DNA of 64,000 bases from Oribacterium sp. C9 (GTDB lineage Bacteria > Bacillota > Clostridia > Lachnospirales > Lachnospiraceae): assembly GCF_002007235.1 (NCBI RefSeq), contig NZ_MUHW01000015.1:1-64000 (forward strand), read 5' to 3'. The notes below the pieces were generated by a model. The model was given only the letters and a program-made list of their open reading frames with translations, was not told where the DNA came from and did no database searches. The translations under genes were made by a program, and so were the position numbers. Below are positions 33,614 to 43,442 of this stretch, in pieces (the first letter of the stretch is position 1; every line of letters begins with the position of its first letter).

Positions 33614-35020
33614 TTACGCTCTGCTCCACTTAACGCCTTCGCGGGTGTCCTTGAGAACGATACCCATCTCGAGAAGCTTGTCGCGGATTTCGTCAGCCTT
33701 TGCAAAATCCTTTGCCTTGCGGGCTGCCTGACGCTCTTCGATGAGCTTTTCAACAGCACTGTCAAGGTCATCCTTTTCTACTACTGTTCTGATACCGAGT
33801 ACGCTCATGAGAAGCTCAAGCTTTTCGAGGACGTAATCTGTAAATGCCTTTGTGCTCTGTTCTGTGGCAGAGACATTGGCGATCTTCACGAGCTCGAATA
33901 CTGCTGTGATGGCGTCTGCTGTGTTGAGATCGTCATCCATCTTCTGGTTGAACATCTCCTGCTGAGCATCAACGGACTTGATCATCTCCTGCTCATCAGC
34001 TGTCATCTCTGTTTCTGCAGCCTTTGCGCTCAGCTCTCTCAGACGCTCGATGGCTGTCTGGATACGCTCAAGTGAAGTCTTGGCACTGTCCATAAGGTCT
34101 CTTGAGAAGTTAAGCGGATTTCTGTAATGAGCGCTCAACATGTAGAAACGAAGCACGCGAGGGTCATACTGTGAAGTGATGTCACGTACTGTGAAGAAGT
34201 TTCCGAGAGACTTGGACATCTTCTGGTTGTTGATGTTGATGAATGCGTTGTGCATCCAGTAGTTGGCGAATTTCTCGTGGTGAGCCATCTCGTACTGGGC
34301 GATCTCATTCTCATGATGAGGGAAGATGAGGTCCTCGCCGCCTGCATGGATGTCGAGACGTCCGCCGCAGTACTTTGGAGCCATGACACAGCACTCTGTG
34401 TGCCAGCCCGGACGACCATCGCACCATGGAGACTCCCAATAAGGCTCTCCTTCCTTCTTTGGCTTCCAGAGAACGAAGTCTGTTGAAGTTCTCTTTCCGT
34501 CCTCTCCTGAAACCTTCAGGTCACGGAAACCTGACTGAAGCTCGTCGATGTTCTTGTGGCTGAGCTCACCGTAGTCCTTGAAGGAGGTGGTGTCAAAGTA
34601 AACTGTACCGTCCTTTGCCACGTAAGCTGCATCTCTGTCAACCAGATCCTTGATAAGGTCGATCATGCCCTGGATCTCTTCTGTTGCCTTTGGATGAACA
34701 GCTTCCTCGATGTTGAGGTCTGCCATATCCTTCTCAACTTCTGAGATGAACCTCTTTGTGATATCAGAGCATGGAACACCCTCTTCGATGGACTCCTTTA
34801 TGATCTTATCATCTACGTCTGTGTAGTTTGAAACGTAGGTGACCTTGTAGCCCTGATACTCCATGTATCTTCTGAATGTATCAAAAACGATCATAGGACG
34901 AGCGTTGCCGATATGGATGAAATTGTAAACAGTAGGTCCGCATACATACATACGGATCTTTCCGGGTTCGATCGGCTGAAACTCTTCCTTCATTCGAGAC
35001 ATTGTATTGAAAATCTTCAT
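33614..35020 (-). CDS. cysS: Cysteinyl-tRNA synthetase
   Basis: A 468-residue class I aminoacyl-tRNA synthetase. Cys28 of VCGPTVYNFIHIGNARP begins the zinc site and includes HIGH (as HIGN); WHTECCVMAPKYCG and HENEIAQ give further zinc ligands; KMSKSLGNF is the second signature. Length is normal. First gene of cysS-mrnC-rlmB, with its own near-consensus promoter (35151-35179) and a ~125-nt leader. No T-box AGGGTGG element is present, so tRNA-Cys sensing is not indicated. Confidence 0.97.
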   Translation of the reverse strand: MKIFNTMSRMKEEFQPIEPGKIRMYVCGPTVYNFIHIGNARPMIVFDTFRRYMEYQGYKVTYVSNYTDVDDKIIKESIEEGVPCSDITKRFISEVEKDMADLNIEEAVHPKATEEIQGMIDLIKDLVDRDAAYVAKDGTVYFDTTSFKDYGELSHKNIDELQSGFRDLKVSGEDGKRTSTDFVLWKPKKEGEPYWESPWCDGRPGWHTECCVMAPKYCGGRLDIHAGGEDLIFPHHENEIAQYEMAHHEKFANYWMHNAFININNQKMSKSLGNFFTVRDITSQYDPRVLRFYMLSAHYRNPLNFSRDLMDSAKTSLERIQTAIERLRELSAKAAETEMTADEQEMIKSVDAQQEMFNQKMDDDLNTADAITAVFELVKIANVSATEQSTKAFTDYVLEKLELLMSVLGIRTVVEKDDLDSAVEKLIEERQAARKAKDFAKADEIRDKLLEMGIVLKDTREGVKWSRA

Positions 35021-35150
35021 AACTTTCTCCTTTGCCTTTGGGAGCCTTCATGCTATCCGTTCCTGAAACAGGCTTTTCTGTATAAAAGGTGCATGAAATG
35101 ACCATATTCGCCAAGAATTGCGCGTCTCTCCGCAGGCTTACATGCCAATT

Positions 35151-35179
35151 ATTGTAATATTTAAGCCACTATGAGTCAA
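35151..35179 (-). promoter_or_regulatory. cysS promoter
   Basis: -35 TTGACT (35174-35179), 17-nt spacer, -10 TACAAT (35151-35156) on the minus strand. Confidence 0.8.
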
Positions 35180-35196
35180 TAATAAGAAAAAGCGGA

Positions 35197-35230
35197 CAAA
35201 AAAGACGCAGCGGAGTTTTACCGCTGCGCC
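35197..35230 (-). terminator. Intrinsic terminator after htrA
   Basis: Minus strand GCGCAGCGG / CCGCTGCGT stem with loop TAAAACT, then CTTTTTTG. Confidence 0.85.
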
Positions 35231-35306
35231 TGTCAATATAATCGATTCAAAGGCGTTCTGATTTGCCGGCATCCGGTGCCTTATCTAAAAAGATAGGCTT
35301 ATGATA

Positions 35307-35337
35307 TGACTTGAGTCAAAAGTCGATATCGGTCGGA
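35307..35337 (+). repeat. Dispersed motif TGAC-GTCAAAAGT, copy 3
   Basis: TGACTTGAGTCAAAAGTCG followed by ATATCGG. The second half matches the 7.4-kb copy at 17 of 18 bases. Located between the htrA stop and its terminator. Confidence 0.5.
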
Positions 35338-35347
35338 TAAATCAGGA

Positions 35348-36826
35348 TCATCTCTGATACTGGTTTATAAAATCCTGGAAAGCCTTCATGATGTCGTCTG
35401 CGCTAATGCTTCCGTCTCCACTCTTCTGACCATCCGAGCCGTTGTTTCCGGAATCACCGTTACCATTGTTTCCGTTGTTTCCGTTCTGTCCGTCAGGGTT
35501 GTAATCTCTTGAGAACGGGTCATTCTTTCCGCCGGAAGCACCGGATGAATTGGAATCGTCCTTTATAGTAGATGATGTCTCGGCTGTTCCGAGAATAACC
35601 TCTACATTAAGCTCATCATACTTGTCGCCGTTTGGACGCTGAACTGTCAGGCGAACCTTCTCTCCGGCTTTATATCTGGAAAGAATATCTGCGAGCTCGT
35701 TGAAGTTAGTTACACTCTGATCTTCGATGGCGGTTATGATGTCCTTCTCGTGAAGATCTTCATTCTTTGCATCGGAACCCTCTGTATGCTTGTAAACGAA
35801 TATACCTTGAGGCATATCAAAGCTTGCTGCTGTCTGCTCGTCGATGGTTTTTACAGATACACCGAGATAACCGCGCTCTTCCTTGGAAACCTCTGCACGG
35901 GTCTCAAGCTTGGAAAGCTTTTCCACTACCCTCTTGGCTACAGAAGAAGGAATCGAATAGCACATTCCCTCGATATCTGTTGAAGCGGACTTCGCAACAT
36001 TGATACCGATGACCTCTCCCTTCATATTGAGAAGTGCGCCGCCGGAGTTGCCGGGATTGATAGCTGCATCTGTCTGGATAAGACCGGTCCTTGACCCCTT
36101 GTTTGTAGCGATGTCTCTGTCCTTCGCAGAGATGATACCTGTGGTCACTGACTGTCCATAGCCGAGAGCATTACCGATGGCAACTACCTGTTCTCCGATC
36201 TCTGCTGCGTCGCTGTCACCGAATGTGGCGATGGAGATAGCCTCCATAGTCTTGGTCGGGATGTTCTCAAGCTTGATTGAAAGAAGCGCGATATCTGCTG
36301 AGACATCGGTTCCCTTGATCTCTGCCTCTAGAGTTTCGTCATCCACGAAGGTCACAGAAAGAGACTCTGAAGATGTGATTACATGGTTGTTTGTAACTAT
36401 GAGAAGCTCTGTATCATTCTTACCGATGATCACACCGGAACCGCTGGCCGGGATCTCTGTCTCATAGCTCTGGAAATCTCCGAAAATAGAGAAACCGTTC
36501 TGACGGTACTTCACCATATTTGTTATGGAAACAACTGACGGCATGGTGTTTTTGACTACATCTGTCACGCTGCCGGAGATGTTTGAACCTGCAGCTGATT
36601 TTATGACTGTAGTGTTGCTGCCGGTGCTGCTGTTGTCGGCAGGGGCAGTGTTCTCAGGCTGTGCTGCGGCTGTCTCCTGCTGTGGCTTTGTTTCAGCTAT
36701 TACGTTTGCAGTCTGCTGATATGCTATACCTGCTCTCTGAGCGGCAACATTGACACCTACCATAGAAGCGCCGGCAACTGCGCCGAAAAGGATCGCTCCC
36801 CCGATTATTCCTGCTACTCGTTTCAT
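35348..36826 (-). CDS. htrA: HtrA/DegP-like serine protease with PDZ domain
   Basis: A 492-residue membrane-anchored trypsin-like protease for misfolded exported proteins. An N-terminal hydrophobic helix (IIGGAILFGAVAGASMVGVNVAA) anchors it, followed by a Thr/Ala/Asn linker. The catalytic triad is visible: His in TNNHVI, Asp in SADIALL and Ser in NPGNSGGALLN. A PDZ domain (YLGVSVKTID to VILGTAET) occupies about 325-430. The last 60 residues are Asn/Gly/Ser-rich (NGNNGNNGNGDSGNNGS) and end in a predicted helix. Monocistronic with a terminator. Likely surface-exposed housekeeping protease. Confidence 0.93.
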   Translation of the reverse strand: MKRVAGIIGGAILFGAVAGASMVGVNVAAQRAGIAYQQTANVIAETKPQQETAAAQPENTAPADNSSTGSNTTVIKSAAGSNISGSVTDVVKNTMPSVVSITNMVKYRQNGFSIFGDFQSYETEIPASGSGVIIGKNDTELLIVTNNHVITSSESLSVTFVDDETLEAEIKGTDVSADIALLSIKLENIPTKTMEAISIATFGDSDAAEIGEQVVAIGNALGYGQSVTTGIISAKDRDIATNKGSRTGLIQTDAAINPGNSGGALLNMKGEVIGINVAKSASTDIEGMCYSIPSSVAKRVVEKLSKLETRAEVSKEERGYLGVSVKTIDEQTAASFDMPQGIFVYKHTEGSDAKNEDLHEKDIITAIEDQSVTNFNELADILSRYKAGEKVRLTVQRPNGDKYDELNVEVILGTAETSSTIKDDSNSSGASGGKNDPFSRDYNPDGQNGNNGNNGNGDSGNNGSDGQKSGDGSISADDIMKAFQDFINQYQR

Positions 36827-37028
36827 TCTATATTACCCTCCTGAAACTGATCAATTCACATTCTGATTTTGCTTGTATGATACCTATATTCTGTGTTCAA
36901 TTTGTGTTTTCAAAAATAAAATTTTCATATAGTGAAAAAGGGCAATTTTTGATTTATTTTTATACTTATTTTAGAAAAAATCCGGTGGTTCGATGCTATA
37001 CTCTGTGTGTGTCATTACTGGAGGTTCA

Positions 37029-37961
37029 ATGTATTATTTCATCGTAAATCCGCATGCGTCTGAAGGCAGAGGACGTAAAATCTGGGATAAGGTTCTCAGA
37101 TATCTGAGTAAGACTCAAAATGCCGAAAACTTTGAGGCTTATATAACCGAAAAGAGCGGAGACGCAAGGGAATTTGCCCGTCAGCTGTCTGATAAGTGTC
37201 AGTTTGAGAAAACCATCACTGTCATCGGAGGAGAAGGAACCTTCAACGAGGTGGTGGACGGGATAAATATGGATTGTAACAGGATATCCATTGCTTATAT
37301 TCCTACGAAGTCTGACAACGACATCGCCCGCTCCTTCCGAAGAAAATACAATTTAAAGGCCCAGCTCAAGAGACTGTTCAGTGATTCCGATGAGATACTT
37401 CTGGATTACGGAGTGCTTAACTGTTCTGCTCTGAACCGGCGTTTCGCCATATGTTCGGGGATAGGTCTCGATGCTGCCATATTTGATGATATCTATGCAG
37501 TGAAGTGTACCTGTGAGAATCAGCCGAAGAAACTGAATCATTATAAAAAACTGAGATACCTGAAGACCATGATCAGGGAGTTCTTCAAGCTGAAACCCAC
37601 TAAAGGTTATGTGATCCTGGATGGAGAAAAGAGACACGAGTTCAACAACATCATGTTTATCTCTGCCCATGTACATCCCTATGAGGGTGGTTATCTGATC
37701 TGTCCAAATGCCAGCGGCGTTGACGGAAAGCTGGATATCTGCATAGTCAGCACCAGACATAAGTGGCGCTTACTGTGGATCATGCTTTCCAGTGTTTTCG
37801 GGACTCATGTTACCCGTACAGGATTTCATCTATACAGATGTAAGGAGGCGGAGATCCATACTTCAAATCCTCTTCCGGTTCATGTGGATGGAGAAGTCGT
37901 GGGAAAGAACTGTGATTTCACTCTGAATTGTATTCCGAAGAAGCTTAGATTGAAGATATGA
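37029..37961 (+). CDS. Diacylglycerol/lipid kinase family protein
   Basis: A 310-residue DagK/YegS/LCB5-type lipid kinase. The N-terminus MYYFIVNPHASEGRG is the phosphate-binding start; VIGGEGTFNEVVDGI is the GGDGT-type active-site loop, with Glu for Asp, a known variant. PLPVHVDGEVVG near the C-terminus is the conserved end. The ATG at 37029 has GGAGG 4 nt upstream; an earlier in-frame ATG adds 12 residues without a good site. It lies on the plus strand, divergent from htrA and convergent with ispF. Could phosphorylate diacylglycerol released during wall polymer synthesis; substrate unproven. Confidence 0.88.
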   Translation: MYYFIVNPHASEGRGRKIWDKVLRYLSKTQNAENFEAYITEKSGDAREFARQLSDKCQFEKTITVIGGEGTFNEVVDGINMDCNRISIAYIPTKSDNDIARSFRRKYNLKAQLKRLFSDSDEILLDYGVLNCSALNRRFAICSGIGLDAAIFDDIYAVKCTCENQPKKLNHYKKLRYLKTMIREFFKLKPTKGYVILDGEKRHEFNNIMFISAHVHPYEGGYLICPNASGVDGKLDICIVSTRHKWRLLWIMLSSVFGTHVTRTGFHLYRCKEAEIHTSNPLPVHVDGEVVGKNCDFTLNCIPKKLRLKI

Positions 37962-38027
37962 GCGATAAGTCCTGTATCAGGTGGCTGCGAAAGCGAAGCA
38001 ATGCGGTGGACTTATCAATTATCATTA

Positions 38028-38066
38028 TAAAAAAAGTAGTGGGAAACGTTTCCCGCTACTTTTTTC
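38028..38066. terminator. Bidirectional terminator between lipid kinase and ispF
   Basis: Stem AAAAAGTAGTGGGAAACG / TTTCCCGCTACTTTTTT, nearly loop-less, with A/T runs on each side. A second hairpin ATAAGTCC/GGACTTAT (37964-38018) precedes it on the kinase side. Confidence 0.85.
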
Positions 38067-38069
38067 GTA

Positions 38070-38537
38070 TTACACCAGTAATGCAACAGCCTGTGAGCTG
38101 ATGCCCTCTCCTCTTCCTGTGAAGCCGAGGCGTTCCTCTGTTGTGGCCTTTATGGAAACCTGACTTATATCGATGCCGAGGGCGTCTGCGACGTTCTTGC
38201 GCATCTCAGGGAGATAGCTCATGAGCTTTGGCTTCTGGGCTATGATGGTGGAATCGATATTTCCAACCTGATAGCCCTCTTTCGCCAGGATGTTCCCCAC
38301 CTCTTTTAAGAGGCTGATGGAATCGGCACCCTCGTATTTCGGATCATTGTCAGGAAAATGCTGACCTATATCACCCAGCGCAGCAGCTCCGAGGAGTGCG
38401 TCCATGATGGCGTGGGTGATGACATCTGCATCACTGTGACCTAAAAGTCCCAGCTCATAAGGAATCGTAACGCCTCCCAGGATGAGCTTACGATCCGTCA
38501 CTAATTTATGTACGTCATAACCTGTTCCTATTCTCAT
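38070..38537 (-). CDS. ispF: 2-C-methyl-D-erythritol 2,4-cyclodiphosphate synthase
   Basis: A 155-residue IspF of the non-mevalonate isoprenoid pathway. [12 protein letters not shown] holds the metal-binding Dx[29 protein letters not shown] is the family signature, and [25 protein letters not shown] ends the protein. Length is normal. No ispD is adjacent. It shares a convergent terminator with the lipid kinase gene. Confidence 0.97.
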   Translation of the reverse strand: MRIGTGYDVHKLVTDRKLILGGVTIPYELGLLGHSDADVITHAIMDALLGAAALGDIGQHFPDNDPKYEGADSISLLKEVGNILAKEGYQVGNIDSTIIAQKPKLMSYLPEMRKNVADALGIDISQVSIKATTEERLGFTGRGEGISSQAVALLV

Positions 38538-38619
38538 AGCAGTCCTTTCTGAAAATATATGTGCTTTATTACACTTATATCACATCATAACTTATTTTTA
38601 AATTTGACAGTTTCAAAAA

Positions 38620-40176
38620 TCAGCGGATATTTTCGATCAGTACCTCTACTGCCTTCTGCATCTGCCTGTCGTCTTTTAGTTCCACCATATAATCCTCGGC
38701 ATTGCTTCCGAGACTGACTTCAACATCCGGTTTGATACCTACCTTGTGAATGTTTAGACCGGATGGAATATAGTAGTAATGTGTAGTGAACTCCACTGCA
38801 GATCCATCCTTAAGTGATGTAATGGTCTGGACTATGCCCTTTCCATAGGAGACGGTACCTACTATAGAGGCACGGTCATAATCCTTGAGACAGCCTGAGA
38901 AAAGTTCGGCAGCAGAAGCAGAATTCTGATTTTGGAGGATAACTATAGGCAGGTCGATCTCATGTCCGTCATCGGCATACCATTCACTGCCCTTTCCGTT
39001 TTTGTCTCTGGTATATAGCAACAGAGTCTTTCCCTGAGCAAATTCTGTCTTGCCTTCCGTATACATCGTGAGATCGTCGGGCAGTATGTAGTCGATAAGT
39101 GATGTAGCTACTTCTATATTTCCGCCGCTGTTTCCTCTCATGTCAATGATCAGCGCCTTTATCTTTGCAGTGTCCACAAGTGTGTCCAGAGCCTGCTTTG
39201 TCTGACGTTCCTCGGCATCATGAAAGGCTGAAAAAGCTATGTAGCCGATATCCTTTGCTGAAAGCGATGAATCGGAGGCAGAAGCGTTGGCAGAAAGAGT
39301 TTTTAACTGTTCGTCGGTTAATTCGATTTCAAACTCATCCAGAGTTCCGTAACGTACACGAGGTATCTCCACAGTTCCTCGTGATATACGCATGGAAACT
39401 TCTTTACCATAACGCTTTACGGTGCAGTCAAAGGAGGTTCCGTCTTCACCCTGGATCAGGTTCTCAACCACATAGGAAACGGACATCTTTGTAATGTCTA
39501 TTCCGTCGATCTTGTAGAAAATGTCTCCAACCTGAAGACCTGCCTCATCAGCGGGACTTCCTTCGTAGACCTTTGTGACTACTATCTCATTGCTGCCCTC
39601 AAGTTGCCGGACCAGAGCTCCTATGCCGTGGAAGGAAGACTGCTTGCTGGCGTTGATTTCCTGCATCTCCTCAACACTGTAGTAGTGAGCGTAAGGATCC
39701 TCGGCAGTCAGTGAAGCAAGGAGTCCCTTATAGATGTAGGTTGCTGCCTTGTCCGGATCCTCGGGGAAAAGGTAGTTCTGATCGATGAGCCCCTGAATCA
39801 TGCCGAGTTTCCTGGAGATAGCCGCCATATTGAGAGAGCCTGTCACCAACCCGTTGGAGTTTTCTGATGCAGATTCTACTGCCGATGTATAGCCCCTGTC
39901 TCCTGACTGAAGCTCTGAGGCGCTCGCCAGAGTCATGGAAGCATTGCCCGCACCGCGACTGACGAGGAGGTCGTTGATAAATGGCGGTATACCGAAGAAG
40001 TATACGTAAAATGTGCTTCCGCCGACTATAAACATGACCGCAAGTCCCAAAAGGAAACCGTAGACGAAGTCGAAGTTTCCAAAAATCGGCTTCTTCTTAT
40101 TCGTTGTCGGAGCATCGGTTTCGATATTTTCTGTTTCTTTGTTTAAATTTAAATCTTTGTCTTGCATACCCATCAT
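38620..40176 (-). CDS. S41 carboxyl-terminal processing protease
   Basis: A 518-residue CtpA/CtpB-type protease. A cytosolic N-terminus (about 1-30) is followed by one membrane helix (FVYGFLLGLAVMFIVGGSTFYVYFF region), then an extracellular linker, a PDZ domain (about 160-260; SSFHGIGALVRQ, GSPADEAGLQVGDIFYKIDG) and the S41 catalytic domain. The Ser nucleophile is in NQNSASAAELFSG and the Lys in SYGKGIVQT. It lies 100 nt downstream of the murein hydrolase and probably belongs to the same division/wall module, perhaps processing the hydrolase. Confidence 0.9.
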   Translation of the reverse strand: MMGMQDKDLNLNKETENIETDAPTTNKKKPIFGNFDFVYGFLLGLAVMFIVGGSTFYVYFFGIPPFINDLLVSRGAGNASMTLASASELQSGDRGYTSAVESASENSNGLVTGSLNMAAISRKLGMIQGLIDQNYLFPEDPDKAATYIYKGLLASLTAEDPYAHYYSVEEMQEINASKQSSFHGIGALVRQLEGSNEIVVTKVYEGSPADEAGLQVGDIFYKIDGIDITKMSVSYVVENLIQGEDGTSFDCTVKRYGKEVSMRISRGTVEIPRVRYGTLDEFEIELTDEQLKTLSANASASDSSLSAKDIGYIAFSAFHDAEERQTKQALDTLVDTAKIKALIIDMRGNSGGNIEVATSLIDYILPDDLTMYTEGKTEFAQGKTLLLYTRDKNGKGSEWYADDGHEIDLPIVILQNQNSASAAELFSGCLKDYDRASIVGTVSYGKGIVQTITSLKDGSAVEFTTHYYYIPSGLNIHKVGIKPDVEVSLGSNAEDYMVELKDDRQMQKAVEVLIENIR

Positions 40177-40231
40177 TATATGTCTCTTTTTTCTATAATG
40201 CCAAAGGAATTTTTCTTAAGGTGTTCAATAG

Positions 40232-40271
40232 AAAAAGCGACAGATCTGAAGTCTGGTTTCAGATCTGTCGC
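40232..40271 (-). terminator. Hairpin between murein hydrolase and protease genes
   Basis: Perfect stem GCGACAGATCTGAAA / TTTCAGATCTGTCGC with a ~5-nt loop, followed by TTTTTC on the minus strand. It should reduce read-through from the ftsEX operon into the protease gene. Confidence 0.75.
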
Positions 40272-40277
40272 CTGTGA

Positions 40278-41531
40278 TCACAGGTAGCTTTCCGGGTCTA
40301 CATATGAGCCGTTCTTTCGGATGCCGAAATGAAGGTGTGGGCCTGTAGAGTATCCTGTTGATCCTACGGCGCCGATGGTGTCCCCCTGGGAAACCTCGGT
40401 TCCCTCTGAGACATTGAGACTGGACATATGCATGTAGACGGTGTAGGTACCGCTACCGTGGCTTATCATGATATAGTTTCCGGCACTTGCGGAATATGTG
40501 GCGATGACTATCTTTCCGGACGCGGCCGCGATGACCCTGGAGCCGGTAGAGGCTGCGATGTCAATGCCTTTGTGATAGGAGCTTGCACCCTCCGTCGGTG
40601 ATTCGCGGGAACCGAAGTGACTTGAGATGGTGCCACTTGAAGGGCATGGCCACTTGAAGCCTCCTGTCATGGTTCTTTCCTTATATTCGGAACCGTTTTT
40701 CTCGGCCTTCTTTCGCGCCTCTTCCTCCTGACGGGCAATCTCTCTTTCCATGGCTTCGATATTGGCCTCCTGAGCTTTGATGGCTGCCTTCAGATCATCT
40801 ATGCTGTTCTGCTGCTCCTCGATTTCATTCTCAGCATGCGCGATCTTTTTCGAATAGGAAGCAAGCTCCTTATTTTTTTGATCGAGTAGAGTCTGTATGC
40901 TCTGCTGCTTTGCCTGAGCCTGAGTCTGTAGTTCTGTGAGCTGTGCGTTCTCAGCCTGAAGCTGGATTCCGGTGTCCTCCACCAGCTTTCTTGTCTCTTC
41001 AAATTCGTTGAGCTTTTCTCTGTCGTATCGGGTGATCCTGGATATGTACTCAGCCTTGTTCAGAAGCTCTGACCAGCTTTTTGCGTTCAGGATCATGTCG
41101 ATGAAGCTGGTATCGCCCTTTTCGTACATAAACTTGATACGGAGCTTCATGCTGGCATACTGATCTGATGAAGTCTGGGTTGCTTTAGCCAGCTGTTCCT
41201 GAGTGAACCTGATGTCCTGCTGCTTCTTTTCGATGGCGTCGTTGATGGACATGAGCTCAGTGGTGATATCCGTCATGCTCTGGTCGAGAGCCTTTATATA
41301 GGCTGCGGTATCGGCTTTGAGATCCTTCAGTTCATCTATCTTTTTGTTGACCTTTTTCTGCTCTGCTTTTAGGGTGTCTATCTTTTCCTTGCTGTCACTG
41401 ATTATCTGTTTTGAGTCCTTGATGGACTGCTGTTCCTTCTCTGCCGCAGTGACAGGCATGGAGGTACAGAGAAGTGACATGAGGGCCATCACAGCGAATA
41501 ATTTTAGTTTTTTGATCTTATATTTCTTCAT
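40278..41531 (-). CDS. EnvC/PcsB-like M23 murein hydrolase
   Basis: A ~417-residue secreted protein: signal peptide (LFAVMALMSLLCTSMPVTA-AEK), then a long coiled coil (about 35-260, repeating K/E/Q heptads), then an M23 LytM-type peptidase domain. Zinc/active-site motifs are intact: HKGIDIA, and HLHFGIR near the end. The coiled coil is the part that docks on FtsX in EnvC/PcsB systems, and ftsX overlaps this gene at its start. An active M23 domain means it may cut peptidoglycan itself, unlike E. coli EnvC, which activates amidases. ATG at 41531 is chosen; TTG at 41537 is possible. Confidence 0.9.
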   Translation of the reverse strand: MKKYKIKKLKLFAVMALMSLLCTSMPVTAAEKEQQSIKDSKQIISDSKEKIDTLKAEQKKVNKKIDELKDLKADTAAYIKALDQSMTDITTELMSINDAIEKKQQDIRFTQEQLAKATQTSSDQYASMKLRIKFMYEKGDTSFIDMILNAKSWSELLNKAEYISRITRYDREKLNEFEETRKLVEDTGIQLQAENAQLTELQTQAQAKQQSIQTLLDQKNKELASYSKKIAHAENEIEEQQNSIDDLKAAIKAQEANIEAMEREIARQEEEARKKAEKNGSEYKERTMTGGFKWPCPSSGTISSHFGSRESPTEGASSYHKGIDIAASTGSRVIAAASGKIVIATYSASAGNYIMISHGSGTYTVYMHMSSLNVSEGTEVSQGDTIGAVGSTGYSTGPHLHFGIRKNGSYVDPESYL

Positions 41532-41533
41532 AA

Positions 41534-42445
41534 TCAAACTCTAAGGGATTTCCGTATGGTGAAAAATGATACTACAAATCCTACACCTACGCCGAGCCCC
41601 ATTGCCGCTGCCACCATCAGAGGGAAAACTGTTCCGATGGGAATAGGTGCAAAGAGGGTGCTGATGCCGAGGAAGTGATCATTGACATAGGTTACAGCTC
41701 GCTCATATATAAGGTAAATGCCTACGAGCGGAATAACTGCGCCTGCAAATCCCAGTACCACACCCTCCACAAGGAAAGGAAGGCGTATCATGAAGTTGGT
41801 GGCGCCTATCATCTTCATGATTTCATTTTCCTTGCGCCTGAACTGAGCCGCAACGGAAATGGTGTTGGAAATGAGAAAAACGGAAACCGCCAGAAGTACG
41901 CTTATTATGACAGCGCTCAGTGAGGAGATCAGATGCTCTAAGGAGCTGAGACCCTCTATGGCGGCGCTTGAGTAGTTGATCTGCCTTACTGCGTCAAAGC
42001 TGTAGAGCCAGTCAACTATCTCCTGTTGATCCGCGATGTTGTTGAGGAATATTTCGTAGCTCTGGGAGCCGGCAAGAGGATTGTCCTCAGCAAAGGCTCT
42101 GGCCATCAGTTCATTGTCATGAAAGTAGTCTGATTTAAACTCTTTCCATGCATCCTCCGCAGAGGTATAGTTCCAGCTTTTGATCTCGTCTCTTGTTTCG
42201 ATTTCATGACCTATGGTCTTTATTTCTTCTTCCGTTGCGTCATCATCGAAGAAAACGGTGATGCCTACGGTAGTTTCTGCGGTTTTTGCCATGTTCTGGA
42301 CATTGGTCAGTATCGCAAAGAAAAGGCAGAAAAGAAAAATGCAGGCCGAAATGGTGGCTGTGGATGCAGCCGAAAAAAGCTTGTTATGGAAAATGTTTTT
42401 GAAGCCGGAACGTATACAGTAGATCCATGCATTGGCCTTCATCAT
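41534..42445 (-). CDS. ftsX: Cell division protein FtsX
   Basis: A 303-residue FtsX with the usual four membrane helices (one at about 20-47, three after about 185) and an extracellular domain between the first and second (TTVGITVFFDDDATEEEI onward) that contacts the murein hydrolase. FtsX lacks transport activity; it relays ATP hydrolysis by FtsE to the extracellular hydrolase. It overlaps ftsE by 4 nt and touches the hydrolase gene downstream, so all three are coupled. Confidence 0.95.
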   Translation of the reverse strand: MMKANAWIYCIRSGFKNIFHNKLFSAASTATISACIFLFCLFFAILTNVQNMAKTAETTVGITVFFDDDATEEEIKTIGHEIETRDEIKSWNYTSAEDAWKEFKSDYFHDNELMARAFAEDNPLAGSQSYEIFLNNIADQQEIVDWLYSFDAVRQINYSSAAIEGLSSLEHLISSLSAVIISVLLAVSVFLISNTISVAAQFRRKENEIMKMIGATNFMIRLPFLVEGVVLGFAGAVIPLVGIYLIYERAVTYVNDHFLGISTLFAPIPIGTVFPLMVAAAMGLGVGVGFVVSFFTIRKSLRV

Positions 42446-43404
42446 TTCGTGCCCTCCTTTGCTGATTTATGGTGTGGGCGATGGGCGCCCCTAAGGCCGC
42501 GGGTCGGCTTTTTTTCACTGTATACCGGAGAGTCAAATTCATCATCCAGCCAGTCCTCTTCTTCGTCCCAGTCTTCTTCCCAATCCTCTGTCCAGTCTGT
42601 TTTTTCTTCTGAGTCGATAGCTTCTTCAGGAGTTTCAGCCATAAATGGCTTGCGAACCGACAGCTCAGGCTTCTCAAAAGGCAGCAATATGGACTTTTTG
42701 GCTGAGTCTTCAGTATAAGTAGCAGAGCCGGAAGCGGTTCCCGGAATACGGTCAGAAATGATCTCTCCCATGGACATGGAAACCGTGCGTCTGTTCATGC
42801 GGTTTACCATTTCTCTGTCATGGGTGATGACGATTACGGTGGTGCCCTGAGCATTGATCCTTTCCAGAAGTTTCATTATTTCTTCGGCATTTTCGTGATC
42901 GAGGTTACCTGTAGGCTCGTCGGCGATAAGGATCTCCGGACGATTGACCAGAGCTCTGGCTATGGCTGTGCGCTGCTGCTCTCCGCCGCTTAACTGGCGT
43001 GGATAGGAATCTGCCTTGGAGCTGAGTCCTGTGAGTCCGAGTATCTTAGTGACATTTTCAAAGATCTCGGCATCGGATTTTCCTATGATAAGCTGGGCAA
43101 ATGCTATATTTTCGTAAACCGTTCTGTCCTCAAGCAGTCTGAAATCCTGAAAAACCACCCCCAGACGTCTTCTGTAGGCGGGAACTCTGCTCCTTCTTAG
43201 CTTTCTTAGGTCAGTGTCATTGACGATTATACTTCCGCTGTCTGTATCAAGCTCCTTTGTAAGAAGACGTACCAGCGTTGATTTGCCGGAACCGCTTTTC
43301 CCCACAATAAAGCAGAACTCCCCATCGCTGATGGTGAGATTTATGTTACGAAGTGCTTTTACTCCGGTGCGATATGTCTTTGAGACATCCTTGAGTTCGA
43401 TCAT
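42442..43404 (-). CDS. ftsE: Cell division ATPase FtsE with acidic C-terminal extension
   Basis: A 320-residue FtsE. Residues 1-225 are a canonical ABC ATPase: [10 protein letters not shown] Walker A (34-43), [15 protein letters not shown] signature, [11 protein letters not shown] Walker B, ITHDREM H-loop. Ordinary FtsE stops near 225-230. Here another ~90 residues follow with a strongly acidic, Trp-rich stretch ([20 protein letters not shown]) and a basic end ([19 protein letters not shown]). The tail is predicted disordered and could bind a partner or membrane. It begins the ftsE-ftsX-hydrolase operon. The extension is in frame, without a sign of frameshift. Confidence 0.93.
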   Translation of the reverse strand: MIELKDVSKTYRTGVKALRNINLTISDGEFCFIVGKSGSGKSTLVRLLTKELDTDSGSIIVNDTDLRKLRRSRVPAYRRRLGVVFQDFRLLEDRTVYENIAFAQLIIGKSDAEIFENVTKILGLTGLSSKADSYPRQLSGGEQQRTAIARALVNRPEILIADEPTGNLDHENAEEIMKLLERINAQGTTVIVITHDREMVNRMNRRTVSMSMGEIISDRIPGTASGSATYTEDSAKKSILLPFEKPELSVRKPFMAETPEEAIDSEEKTDWTEDWEEDWDEEEDWLDDEFDSPVYSEKKPTRGLRGAHRPHHKSAKEGTK

Positions 43405-43442
43405 AAGGTAATTCTTTCTTTTGGTGTGGAATGGTATAAGTA

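Noticed and set aside
35021-35150. T-box riboswitch upstream of cysS
   Set aside because: No AGGGTGG T-box sequence and no terminator in the leader; only an ordinary promoter and a weak hairpin.
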